Of a DNA stretch of 19,504 bases, positions 8,730 through 15,186 are shown in pieces. The stretch is from CAZRIE01 sp964600075 (GTDB lineage Bacteria; Bacteroidota; Bacteroidia; Flavobacteriales; Flavobacteriaceae): contig CAZRIE010000078.1 in assembly GCA_964600075.1 (NCBI GenBank), positions 1 through 19,504 on the forward strand, given 5' to 3'. Numbering within the stretch: position 1 is the stretch's first letter; each line of letters starts with the position of its first letter. The position numbers were made by a program, and so were the translations under genes. The notes under the pieces were generated by a model that did no database searches, was not told the origin of the DNA, and saw only the letters and a program-made list of their open reading frames with translations.

Positions 8730-10136
8730 CTAATGTTGAGGCCAATAGGCATCCATGCGTTGAACATCTTGCCACTCGTACTCTTTTTTGAGCAGCCACC
8801 TTGGGCGTTCTAAAGTAGCCTCCCAAGCAAAAAGAGCTTTGTACATTTCTTTATAGCGTTTCGGTTCTTTAGATGCTAGATTATTCAATTCACTTTCATC
8901 GGCAGGGAGATAAAATAACTCCGCAGGACGGTCAGGAAAACGAACCAATTTCCAATCCCCTTTTCGCATTGCTGCCCTGGCATCTCTTTTCCAGAAAAGC
9001 GTTTCGTGAGGACGCGCAGTTTTTGTTCCGTTAATATAGGGGAGCAAATCGACGCCATCGATATCCATTAAATTTTTGGTATCTCCGCCAGCAGCTGCGA
9101 AAAAAGTCGGTAGCAAATCAAAAGTGCTAATCGGAAAATCGTAGGTCGAGTTCGCTTTGACCTTACCCGGATATTTCATCACAAAAGGCACGCGAACACC
9201 GCCTTCTAAATGTGTCGATTTAATTCCGCTCAAAGGAAGGTTACTCGATGCATTCTTATCAGAAGGGCCACCGTTATCATTAGTGAAAATAACAATGGTA
9301 TTCTCATCAATGCCCAATTCTTTGAGCTTGTCCATTATGGTTCCTGTTGCCCTATCCAAAGCCAACGTCATTGCCGCAACGATTTTTCGATTTCCAGTAA
9401 GGTTAGGAAATTGGTCCATATCCTCTGGCTTGGCATCCATAGGCGTATGGACTGCATTGAACGAAAGAAAAGCAAAGAACGGTTTATTCGTTTTTGCATT
9501 TTTTTCAATAAACAGGTTCGCCTCCTCCGCCAAGACATCTGTCAGATAGCCCTTATGTTCTTCAAAACTACCGAAGTCGCGTTCCATTTTGTTCAACGGT
9601 TCCGCAGGTCCTTCAGTATATTCAAAATAACTACGCGCACCGCCTCTAAATCCGTAGAACTCATCGAATCCTCTTTTAGTGGGGTGAAACCGATCTGCCC
9701 CTCCCAAATGCCATTTACCATAAACGGCAGTTGTATATCCTTGCTTTTTCAGATAATCGGCCATGGTTATCTCTTCTATTGGAAGCCCCATTTCAGCCCC
9801 GTCAACGGCCGATACCGCACTCATAAAACTGGGCACGTTGTTTTCTTCATACCCGAAACGGTATTGTGATTTTCCGGTAATAAGCCCGGCCCTTGAAGGT
9901 CCACATGTGGGATGGGTCACATATGCTTGGGTAAATCGAACTCCCTGCGAAGCAAGTTTATCCAGGTTTGGGGTTATCATTTCTTTGCTTCCCTGAAAAC
10001 CGAAATCGGCATAACCCGCATCGTCGGCAAAAAGGAGAACGATATTGGGCCTCAACCTATCTTGACGGGAAGATTTTTCTTGAGGGGAACAAAAATTGGC
10101 GGACAAGAGAATAAAAACAAAGAGTACATTTTTCAT
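8730..10136 (-). CDS. Formylglycine sulfatase, arylsulfatase/GalNAc-6-sulfatase-like (S1 family)
   Basis: First gene of the degradation operon. It is a 468-residue type I sulfatase expected to remove sulfate from galactose or anhydrogalactose units. The leader MKNVLFVFILLSANFC is secretory; Cys16 sits in a poor lipobox (ANFC), so lipoprotein or soluble periplasmic are both possible. Metal ligands are seen in LLFADDAGYADFG (Asp38, Asp39). The modification motif CGPSR has its Cys at 78. YGKWHLGG carries the conserved Lys and His, and FTNDNGGPS the Asp-Asn metal pair. The protein ends naturally with YWPQH. It is followed after 34 bases by GH129. Carrageenan loci carry S1_19 (galactose 4-sulfate) and S1_17 (anhydrogalactose 2-sulfate) enzymes; I cannot assign this one between them by eye. 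Its 5' side has the conserved operator and a candidate -7 element. Confidence 0.9.
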   Translation of the reverse strand: MKNVLFVFILLSANFCSPQEKSSRQDRLRPNIVLLFADDAGYADFGFQGSKEMITPNLDKLASQGVRFTQAYVTHPTCGPSRAGLITGKSQYRFGYEENNVPSFMSAVSAVDGAEMGLPIEEITMADYLKKQGYTTAVYGKWHLGGADRFHPTKRGFDEFYGFRGGARSYFEYTEGPAEPLNKMERDFGSFEEHKGYLTDVLAEEANLFIEKNAKTNKPFFAFLSFNAVHTPMDAKPEDMDQFPNLTGNRKIVAAMTLALDRATGTIMDKLKELGIDENTIVIFTNDNGGPSDKNASSNLPLSGIKSTHLEGGVRVPFVMKYPGKVKANSTYDFPISTFDLLPTFFAAAGGDTKNLMDIDGVDLLPYINGTKTARPHETLFWKRDARAAMRKGDWKLVRFPDRPAELFYLPADESELNNLASKEPKRYKEMYKALFAWEATLERPRWLLKKEYEWQDVQRMDAYWPQH

Positions 10137-10217
10137 TTTAATAACGAATTGATAACCATGAATTTAAGTCCTTCTATTGACATTTTAGAGTTCCGAGAAA
10201 GGTTAAACCCGTCTGTA

Positions 10218-10225
10218 CAAAAGAA
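10218..10225 (-). promoter_or_regulatory. Candidate -7 promoter element of the sulfatase-GH129-GH127 operon
   Basis: The minus strand reads TTCTTTTG, close to the Bacteroidota -7 consensus TAnnTTTG (mismatch only at the second base). It lies 81 bases before the sulfatase start and 29 bases downstream (in the direction of transcription) of the conserved direct repeat. No convincing -33 TTG is present, as expected if an activator compensates. The call depends largely on the same spacing being found upstream of the dau operon. Confidence 0.4.
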
Positions 10226-10243
10226 ACAAATTGTGAAGGATTT

Positions 10244-10262
10244 GGATAAACAGATTTTATCC
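10244..10262. repeat. Perfect 7-bp inverted repeat overlapping the operator half-site
   Basis: The plus strand reads GGATAAA, five bases, TTTATCC. The right arm is the proximal operator half-site (TTTTATCC) and the left arm is an inverted copy of it. There is no T-run after it, so it does not look like a terminator. It may add an inverted third binding site at this promoter, or be fortuitous. Confidence 0.4.
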
Positions 10263-10283
10263 GCTCACTACACTATTCTACCC
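10255..10283 (+). promoter_or_regulatory. Candidate AraC-type operator, sulfatase/GH129/GH127 operon
   Basis: Direct repeat TTTTATCC (10255-10262) and TTCTACCC (10276-10283), with the conserved A of each half exactly 21 bp apart (10259, 10280). Over the 32 bp starting at 10255, 23 bases match the operator upstream of the dau operon (14843-14874) in the same orientation. Two helical turns between direct half-sites is the usual arrangement for AraC-family activators. No regulator binding is shown by sequence alone. Confidence 0.6.
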
Positions 10284-10343
10284 TTATTAATGGTACACGA
10301 AGAATATCATGGTAAGATTCGGCTTTCAAACGAATAAGCGTAA

Positions 10344-10994
10344 TCAATTTTGGATAAAGTTCCGAATCTCATTTTTAATACAAATGAAATGGTTTTTCAA
10401 TCCCTCAAAATCGTTATTTGCAATAAATTCCTTATTTAACAAAGAACTGCCCATGCCAACACCCACGGCCCCTGCTTCAAAAAAAGATTTGATATTGTCT
10501 CTGGAAACTCCCCCGGTCGGTACGAGTTTGATTTCATTTAAAGGCGCAAGAACATCTTTGATATATTGCGGGCCTAGTTGTGTGGCTGGAAAAACTTTGA
10601 CTGCAGAGGCTCCGAGATGCCATGCCTTATAAATCTCAGTTGGTGTAAATGCCCCGGGAAAAATGGGAATATTGCGATTTACGCAATTCTTGATCACGTC
10701 TTCATCTATAACCGGTGTAACTATAAATTGAGCTCCAGCTTCAAGGGCAATTTTAAGATCTTTAATGGTACAAACTGTGCCAGCACCCACGTTAAGTTCA
10801 GGAAACTCTTTGCGCAAGGTAGAAATCAGCGTCACTACACCTGGCGTATTCATGGTAATCTCCAACGTGCTCAGGCCGGCATCTAGATAGGTCTTTGCGA
10901 TATTCAATACGGTCTCACGCTCCAATCCCCGTACAATGCCAACTATAGGCGACTTGTAATAGCGCTCCCAACTGAAGGAATCATTTGTTTTCAT
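10344..10994 (-). CDS. dauD: 2-keto-3-deoxy-6-phosphogalactonate (KDPGal) aldolase, DauD
   Basis: Class I aldolase of the Eda/KDPG-KDPGal family (216 residues, usual length about 205-220). It splits 2-keto-3-deoxy-6-phospho-D-galactonate into pyruvate and glyceraldehyde-3-phosphate in the cytoplasm, the last step of D-AHG breakdown. Visible residues are Glu45 in STLEITM (catalytic base), VGAGTV (residues 69-74), FPGAFTPTEI, the Schiff-base Lys133 in AVKVFPA, and the phosphate-binding VPTGGV at 158-163. The family is shared with Entner-Doudoroff KDPG aldolase; the D-galacto assignment comes from the KDGal kinase and cycloisomerase just upstream. Its ATG overlaps the end of the kinase gene by 14 bases. 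It is the last gene of the dau operon. Confidence 0.88.
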   Translation of the reverse strand: MKTNDSFSWERYYKSPIVGIVRGLERETVLNIAKTYLDAGLSTLEITMNTPGVVTLISTLRKEFPELNVGAGTVCTIKDLKIALEAGAQFIVTPVIDEDVIKNCVNRNIPIFPGAFTPTEIYKAWHLGASAVKVFPATQLGPQYIKDVLAPLNEIKLVPTGGVSRDNIKSFFEAGAVGVGMGSSLLNKEFIANNDFEGLKNHFICIKNEIRNFIQN

Positions 10995-11934
10995 AAAGAT
11001 GCAGTATTTTTTTCTGTCCGTTAAGCAAGGCGTTTTCCAAGACTTTATCGCCGAAGAAAAATAATTGTTCTTTTCTTAAAATTGTTTCCAATGCCAATTT
11101 GTACATATCGAAAAATGGTTCAGGAGCCGCTAAAAAAATATTATCCTCCCAATTTTTTAAGTAGGATAGCTCATCACCAATCAACATACCGCTTAAGGTA
11201 AAATAATTGTCCTTCTTTTTAGCGCCATGGAGCAGGTTTTTGGCACGAATGGAAAACAAGTGAGCACTAAGTTGACCTTCAAAGCCTATAGAAAGACCTT
11301 CTTTAAAGGCGTTTTTTCTTTTTGTGATCCATTGACAAGTTTCGACGTTATTTGCAAGAATACTTTTTGTTGACAGTAATTCGAAAAGCTCACCTGTCAT
11401 GAAGCTTTTTAGGGCCGTAAATTCACCCGAATCATAATTAATGTGCTTGCTGTGCGTACCCGGTAAAATAAGCATCCCGTTTTTATACGATTCTAAATAC
11501 TTTGTGAGACCTAATGCCTGTATTTCTTCCCCCCTCATCATTCCTGATTCGTCTTTGATGCCCGATACCAACAGAATTTCCATCCCATTTTTAAGGGGAA
11601 TCGCTTTGAAATTTATGCCTTTACCAGCTTCATCAAATGGCATATTTCCGTACTCCAATTCAAGGAGGCCTATGTTGGCCGAGGCCATACCGACCGTGAC
11701 CACATTTTGGGCTCCGTGAGTATTTCCCATTTTATCAATTTGGTCCTGTAGATACGTAAGGAAGTATTCCGTTTGCCCGAGTTTGTTTTGTTCTAAAAAT
11801 TTCTGGTACAGTACTTTAATACCTTGATCGGTTTTATGCTCGACTAAAACCGACAACGACCCTGTTTCAACCAATCGAAGTCTAAAATTCGAGGTGCCCC
11901 AATCACAACTGATAAAATAGGAGGGATTTGCCAT
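10981..11934 (-). CDS. dauC: 2-keto-3-deoxy-D-galactonate kinase (DgoK family), DauC
   Basis: Cytoplasmic sugar-acid kinase that phosphorylates 2-keto-3-deoxy-D-galactonate at O6 with ATP, supplying the aldolase encoded next. At 317 residues it is the usual size for the DgoK family. The N-terminal phosphate-binding strand FISCDWGTSNFRLRL has the conserved Asp11. ASANIGLLE and the MRGEEIQALGL segment are characteristic of the family. LPGTHSKHI at 157-165 is the second conserved nucleotide/substrate motif, and a C-terminal FFFGDK segment follows. The ATG overlaps the dehydrogenase stop by one base (TAATG), implying coupled translation. A 2-keto-3-deoxy sugar acid other than D-galactonate cannot be excluded, but the pathway context is coherent. 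Confidence 0.88.
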   Translation of the reverse strand: MANPSYFISCDWGTSNFRLRLVETGSLSVLVEHKTDQGIKVLYQKFLEQNKLGQTEYFLTYLQDQIDKMGNTHGAQNVVTVGMASANIGLLELEYGNMPFDEAGKGINFKAIPLKNGMEILLVSGIKDESGMMRGEEIQALGLTKYLESYKNGMLILPGTHSKHINYDSGEFTALKSFMTGELFELLSTKSILANNVETCQWITKRKNAFKEGLSIGFEGQLSAHLFSIRAKNLLHGAKKKDNYFTLSGMLIGDELSYLKNWEDNIFLAAPEPFFDMYKLALETILRKEQLFFFGDKVLENALLNGQKKILHLYENK

Positions 11935-13382
11935 TAGTTTAGTGCCAAAGTTACTCTCTTTTTTACCAAATAATCATCTAGGGCATAGGTCGAACAATCG
12001 ACCCCGATACCACTATTTTTGACGCCCCCGTGGGGAAGGTAAATATCATACTTTACTCCGTTCAATTGTACTTCACCGAATTCCAGTTTATCAGCGAAGA
12101 AATTCAGGGTGTCCTCATTCTGTGAGAAAACATAAGAAGCCAATCCAGCATCGGTGTTGTTGGCCAGTTTGATAACTTCTTCCTTAGTTTTAAAAGGAAC
12201 GATTAGGGCTACGGGCCCAAAGATTTCCTTTTGTAAAATTGCGGCATTATTATTTTCGATTCGAATCGCCGTCGGTTTAAAGTAATAACCTTTACCGTCG
12301 ATGGGTTCTCCCCCATAGATCAGTTTTCCTCCTTGTTGTATTGCATCCTTCACGATTTGGTGGACCTTTTCTACCGATTGTGCATTGGCCAAGGGGCCCA
12401 TATCGGGTTGGTTCTCGCGACCGAATCCTATTTTGGCGTTCTCAAACTTTTCTTTCATGCCCTCCGTAAACTGATCAATCACCGATTCGTGTATAAAAAA
12501 ACGATTTGGCGCTACGCAGATTTGGCCTGAATTTCCAATTTTTAAAGCTGCGCCGATATTCATGGCAAGATCCATGTCGGCATCTTCGAATACGATGAAC
12601 GGTGCGTTACCCCCACATTCCATGCTATATCGTTTTATGGAAGTACGTGCGCTTTGCGCGATAAGTTTTTGGGCAGTTTCCGTTGAGCCGATCATGGTAA
12701 TCAATCTCGGAATTTTACTTTCGCAAAGTGGAATACCGACATCTTGAAGGTCGCCGCATAAAATCGTAACAACCCCTTTCGGGAAGTCTATCTCGGCACA
12801 GAGTTCTCCAATAATATAGGCCGACAAGGGCGAAAATTCAGAAGGTTTTATAATGATACTTGAACCTGCAGCCAATGCTGGGCCCAGTTTGAACCCGAGA
12901 TTTAATAAGGGAAAGTTGTAGGCTAAAAAGGCTACGGCTACGCCCAAAGGCTGCGATACCATGCGATGCTCGTGGGTTCCTTCCTTATCTTCAATCGGAA
13001 GGTCATTTCGTTTTTGAATTTCCTCTGAATAATATTTCAAAGAATTTGTAATACTGGTCAGGTCTTCTTCCGAACCTTCCCAAGTCTTGCCCATTTCATG
13101 CATGATACTTTTACGCAATAGGTCACTGTTTTCGATAATCTTGTTCCGAAGTTTATTGATCCAGTCTAAACGTTCCCGCAAAGGCAGTTTTGACCAATGC
13201 TCAAATCCTTTTTGGGCGGACTTCAATGCCCTTTCGGTGTCAGCGCTACTGGCCCAGGCAATGGTTGCCGCTGGCAATTCATCAGCAGGGCAAATGACCT
13301 CAAAGGTATTTCCGTTCGAAGCATCGACGAGTTCACCGTCTATGTATAATTTTTTATAACCGAAATTCAATTTTTGTTTCAT
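11934..13382 (-). CDS. dauA: Aldehyde dehydrogenase, probable 3,6-anhydro-D-galactose dehydrogenase, DauA
   Basis: NAD(P)+-dependent aldehyde dehydrogenase of the succinate-semialdehyde/aldose type, inferred to oxidise D-3,6-anhydrogalactose to 3,6-anhydro-D-galactonate. The 482 residues cover a complete ALDH fold. Asn156 in AYNFPL forms the oxyanion site, Lys179 in IIIKPSE contacts the cofactor, and IGSTETA lies at the nucleotide site. Glu255 in MECGGNAPF is the general base, and Cys289 in NSGQICVAPNRFF is the nucleophile. EIFGPVA is the conserved late motif. The call to AHG dehydrogenase rests on position between the cycloisomerase and the KDGal kinase. The start overlaps the dauB 3' end by 29 bases in another frame; no later in-frame ATG precedes the core fold, so the overlap appears real. 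Confidence 0.85.
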   Translation of the reverse strand: MKQKLNFGYKKLYIDGELVDASNGNTFEVICPADELPAATIAWASSADTERALKSAQKGFEHWSKLPLRERLDWINKLRNKIIENSDLLRKSIMHEMGKTWEGSEEDLTSITNSLKYYSEEIQKRNDLPIEDKEGTHEHRMVSQPLGVAVAFLAYNFPLLNLGFKLGPALAAGSSIIIKPSEFSPLSAYIIGELCAEIDFPKGVVTILCGDLQDVGIPLCESKIPRLITMIGSTETAQKLIAQSARTSIKRYSMECGGNAPFIVFEDADMDLAMNIGAALKIGNSGQICVAPNRFFIHESVIDQFTEGMKEKFENAKIGFGRENQPDMGPLANAQSVEKVHQIVKDAIQQGGKLIYGGEPIDGKGYYFKPTAIRIENNNAAILQKEIFGPVALIVPFKTKEEVIKLANNTDAGLASYVFSQNEDTLNFFADKLEFGEVQLNGVKYDIYLPHGGVKNSGIGVDCSTYALDDYLVKKRVTLALN

Positions 13383-14511
13383 CTATATCTCTATATTTTT
13401 CTAGTGCATCTATATCTACATCTACGCCCAATCCGGGGGAATTTGGTACGTTTAGCAAACCATTTTTTACTATTATTTCGCTCATGGTCACTTCATCGCG
13501 GAGTGCGTTTTCGGTGCGGTCCAACTCCATGGTGGGCAGGTCGTTGTACATCCTTCCAGGGTTCTTGTCCAGGTTGCCCACAAAATGTACTGCGGCACTA
13601 ATGGCAATCCAGGTTCCCCACGTATGCGGAACCACATCTTTGTTATAGGCCTGCGCCAAAGTGGCGATTCGCTTTGCCTCTGTAAGCCCACCCGTTGCGC
13701 AGATATCAGGTTGAGCGATGTCTACACAATCGTTTTCAAATAGACGCTTAAAACCAAATTTAAGGTATTCGCACTCACCACCTGCAATGGGTATGGTCGT
13801 ATTTTCTCGAAGCCTTCTATAGCCATCGTAGTCTTCAGGAGATACGGGTTCTTCAAACCAAGAAATATCATACTTTTCAACCTTTCGCGAAAGTTCCAGA
13901 GCTTCTTTGTAACTATAAGCGTGGTTAGAATCTATCATCAATCTCATACCTGGGCCTATCGCTTTTCTTATGGCAGCCACATATTTGATGTCTTCTTCGA
14001 TACCCAGACCTACTTTCATTTTGGTGGCTTTAAAACCTTGCGATTTGTAGAGCAGCGCTTCCTCGACCAAAAGTTCTTCAAGACTATCGACCCGGGTAAA
14101 ATATAAACCTGTAGCATAGGGTTCTATAATTGGATTTTTTATACCGCCGAGTAAGACGGAAACAGGTTGATTAAGTAATTTTCCCTTAATATCCCAAAGG
14201 GCCACATCAATGGCGCTTAGCGCCGCCTGTAATGATCCGCTACGAGCATAGTCTAGAGACCGGCGGTACATTTCTTGCCATAACACTTCATGGCCCAGTG
14301 CATCTTTACCCAACAAAAAGGGGGTGAAAAACTCGATTCCGGCCTTGACTACACCGGCTGGGCCATAACCCTCGCCCCATCCGTAAGTACCATCTTCAAG
14401 AGTGACTTTAACGATGCATATTTTTCTTGTATCATATTGCCATTGTGAGAAATAGAAGGGGGTATCTAGCTTATGGAGGATAACATAAGCTTCAATTTTC
14501 GCTATTTTCAT
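13354..14511 (-). CDS. dauB: Enolase-superfamily 3,6-anhydro-D-galactonate cycloisomerase, DauB
   Basis: Mandelate racemase/muconate cycloisomerase-type enzyme (385 residues) inferred to open 3,6-anhydro-D-galactonate to 2-keto-3-deoxy-D-galactonate. An N-terminal capping domain is followed by a TIM barrel. The KxK motif gives Lys164 and Lys166 (ATKMKVG). Metal ligands are Asp194 (MIDSNHAY), Glu220 (WFEEP) and Glu246 (AGGECEY). The His-Asp dyad of the mandelate racemase group is Asp269 (QPDICATGG) and His296 (VVPHTWG). This residue set is complete, so the enzyme should be active. It is the first intact gene of the dau operon, and its stop lies inside dauA. A galactonate dehydratase would share these motifs; the adjacent ALDH, GH127 and GH129 favour the anhydro-sugar acid. 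The sequence between its start and the promoter at about 14806 is occupied by a decayed gene. Confidence 0.83.
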   Translation of the reverse strand: MKIAKIEAYVILHKLDTPFYFSQWQYDTRKICIVKVTLEDGTYGWGEGYGPAGVVKAGIEFFTPFLLGKDALGHEVLWQEMYRRSLDYARSGSLQAALSAIDVALWDIKGKLLNQPVSVLLGGIKNPIIEPYATGLYFTRVDSLEELLVEEALLYKSQGFKATKMKVGLGIEEDIKYVAAIRKAIGPGMRLMIDSNHAYSYKEALELSRKVEKYDISWFEEPVSPEDYDGYRRLRENTTIPIAGGECEYLKFGFKRLFENDCVDIAQPDICATGGLTEAKRIATLAQAYNKDVVPHTWGTWIAISAAVHFVGNLDKNPGRMYNDLPTMELDRTENALRDEVTMSEIIVKNGLLNVPNSPGLGVDVDIDALEKYRDIDETKIEFRL

Positions 14512-14573
14512 GTACTAGATTTTATAATTTTTTAAGCTGATTGAATTGCGCCGTTTTGTCACTAGTTATGCCT

Positions 14574-14767
14574 TTAGTACTGGGCGTATCCCAAGATGTA
14601 AATCGCAGAAAATGAGACATCTAAACCACTCAATAATACTTCAAAAGGGCTTTTGCATTTTTCCATTCGCCTGCCTGTACACCCATATATTTCATTCCCA
14701 AGCCAAAAGTTCCCTGAAAGAAACTTGTGAAAACAATTAAGGTGATTGCTAAAAAGTATGTGTTCAT
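14574..14767 (-). pseudogene. Remnant of RhaT-like (L-rhamnose/H+ symporter family) sugar transporter
   Basis: On the minus strand an ATG at 14767 opens a hydrophobic N-terminus, MNTYFLAITLIVFTSFFQG followed by TFGLGMKYM. This resembles the first helix of RhaT-like symporters of Bacteroidota. The frame then jumps to GEWKNAKALLKYY and a stop. In the neighbouring frame it continues as VLLSGLDVSFSAIYILGYAQY with a stop at 14574-14576, which resembles the last helix of the same family (an EWK motif, a hydrophobic helix, then ILGYA). I infer an internal deletion of most of a roughly 340-residue protein plus a frameshift. It sits between the promoter and dauB, so it was probably once the first gene of the dau operon. 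A 44-residue one-helix protein (14767 to the first stop) is an alternative reading. The family call is from memory of the motif, with no alignment. Confidence 0.55.
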
Positions 14768-14805
14768 TTTCGAAGAAGGCTTAAAGTGCTATTATCCACT
14801 TTCTA

Positions 14806-14831
14806 CAAAGGAAATCGAATATAGACCGCAA
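14806..14831 (-). promoter_or_regulatory. Candidate promoter of the dau operon
   Basis: The minus strand has TTG at 14831-14829, 15 bases, then TTCCTTTG at 14813-14806. The second element matches the Bacteroidota -7 consensus TAnnTTTG except at its second base. The TTG could serve as a short-spaced -33 element. It lies 38 bases before the decayed symporter start and about 294 before dauB. The direct repeat begins 29 bases beyond the -7 element, the same spacing as at 10218-10255. Confidence 0.42.
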
Positions 14832-14842
14832 TGATCATTACA

Positions 14843-14871
14843 TTTTACCCGACGCTTACATTATTTTACCC
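14843..14871 (+). promoter_or_regulatory. Candidate AraC-type operator of the dau operon
   Basis: Two identical octamers TTTTACCC at 14843-14850 and 14864-14871, start to start 21 bp, both on the plus strand. The match extends beyond the octamers: TTACATTTTACCC at 14838 is echoed by TTACATTATTTTACCC at 14856. Related pairs with the same 21-bp step occur at 10255-10283 and 18503-18530 (23 and 19 matches of 32 by hand count). This is the clearest of the three sites. Confidence 0.65.
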
Positions 14872-14876
14872 TTTGT

Positions 14877-14931
14877 GGCGTGAAAGGTGATATTATACCA
14901 GTTTGACTATAAAATGACCCATTTAAACTCG
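14877..14931 (+). repeat. Left copy of 55-bp exact duplication at assembly gap
   Basis: These 55 bases, beginning GGCGTGAAAGG and ending TTTAAACTCG, are identical to 15032-15086 and directly abut the N run. Contig ends sharing exactly 55 bases are typical of a de Bruijn assembly overlap joined by a scaffolder, so this is more likely an assembly scar than a biological repeat. Confidence 0.9.
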
Positions 14932-15031
14932 NNNNNNNNNNNNNNNNNNNNNNNNNNNNNNNNNNNNNNNNNNNNNNNNNNNNNNNNNNNNNNNNNNNNN
15001 NNNNNNNNNNNNNNNNNNNNNNNNNNNNNNN
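14932..15031. other. Assembly gap of 100 Ns
   Basis: Exactly 100 undefined bases, the conventional placeholder for a gap of unknown length. Because both flanks carry the same 55 bp, the true missing length may be zero, with one copy of the flank being surplus. Real missing sequence, such as a mobile element or tandem repeat, cannot be excluded. Confidence 0.97.
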
Positions 15032-15086
15032 GGCGTGAAAGGTGATATTATACCAGTTTGACTATAAAATGACCCATTTAAACTCG
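15032..15086 (+). repeat. Right copy of 55-bp exact duplication at assembly gap
   Basis: Identical to 14877-14931 and starting at the first base after the N run. Unique sequence resumes at 15087 (TTCATGATTTCC). See the left copy for interpretation. Confidence 0.9.
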
Positions 15087-15186
15087 TTCATGATTTCCGT
15101 AGCTCGGGCTATGCAATTCAATCACCGCGTCATAGAACAAAAAAGCAACTTCGTTTTCTGTGCCCTATTTTATGATCAAATTGGTA

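Larger units (their letters stand above)
14512..15186. other. Long intergenic region with promoter, decayed symporter gene and assembly gap
   Basis: No intact gene is seen between the GntP stop and the dauB start. From low to high coordinates the region holds a 60-base dauB leader, the remnant of a RhaT-like symporter (14574-14767), a candidate -7 element (14806-14813), a direct-repeat operator (14843-14871), a 10-bp palindrome AATGATCATT (14830-14839), then two 55-bp copies around 100 Ns, and about 100 bases of unassigned sequence next to the GntP stop. No clear stem plus T-run terminator for the GntP unit is visible. Confidence 0.8.

Noticed and set aside
8696..8767. An upstream in-frame start for the GH129 gene at 8767, adding 24 residues.
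   Set aside because: It would overlap the sulfatase by 38 bases and place a hydrophilic segment before an excellent signal peptide that starts at the 8695 ATG.
9157..9869. Long plus-strand open frames within the first sulfatase gene.
   Set aside because: They are antisense shadows of a sulfatase whose catalytic motifs are intact on the minus strand.
10158..10337. A 59-codon plus-strand frame (MNLSPSIDILEFRERL...) in the gap between dauD and the sulfatase, with fairly protein-like composition.
   Set aside because: It is antisense to every neighbour, has no clear ribosome site, matches no family I know, and fully contains the proposed operator and -7 element, which explain the sequence better. 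Conservation in relatives would change this.
10305..10343. A possible terminator after dauD (ATTCG and CGAAT arms).
   Set aside because: The stem is only 5 bp with a 9-base loop and no T-run follows on the minus strand.
14546..14740. A 64-codon plus-strand frame upstream of dauB.
   Set aside because: The minus-strand reading of the same DNA gives recognisable transporter ends, and the plus-strand peptide has no recognisable features.
14891..14920. A further ACC-type pair (TTATACCA and AATGACCC) about 20 bp apart within the 55-bp duplicated segment.
   Set aside because: The spacing is 20 rather than 21, the octamers match poorly, and the segment abuts the assembly gap.
15078..15164. A 28-codon open stretch on the minus strand (contains AFLFYDAVIELHSPSYGNH) just downstream of GntP, looking like a protein end.
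   Set aside because: It has no start codon and is preceded by a stop; I cannot assign it to a family, so it may be a gene scrap or chance.
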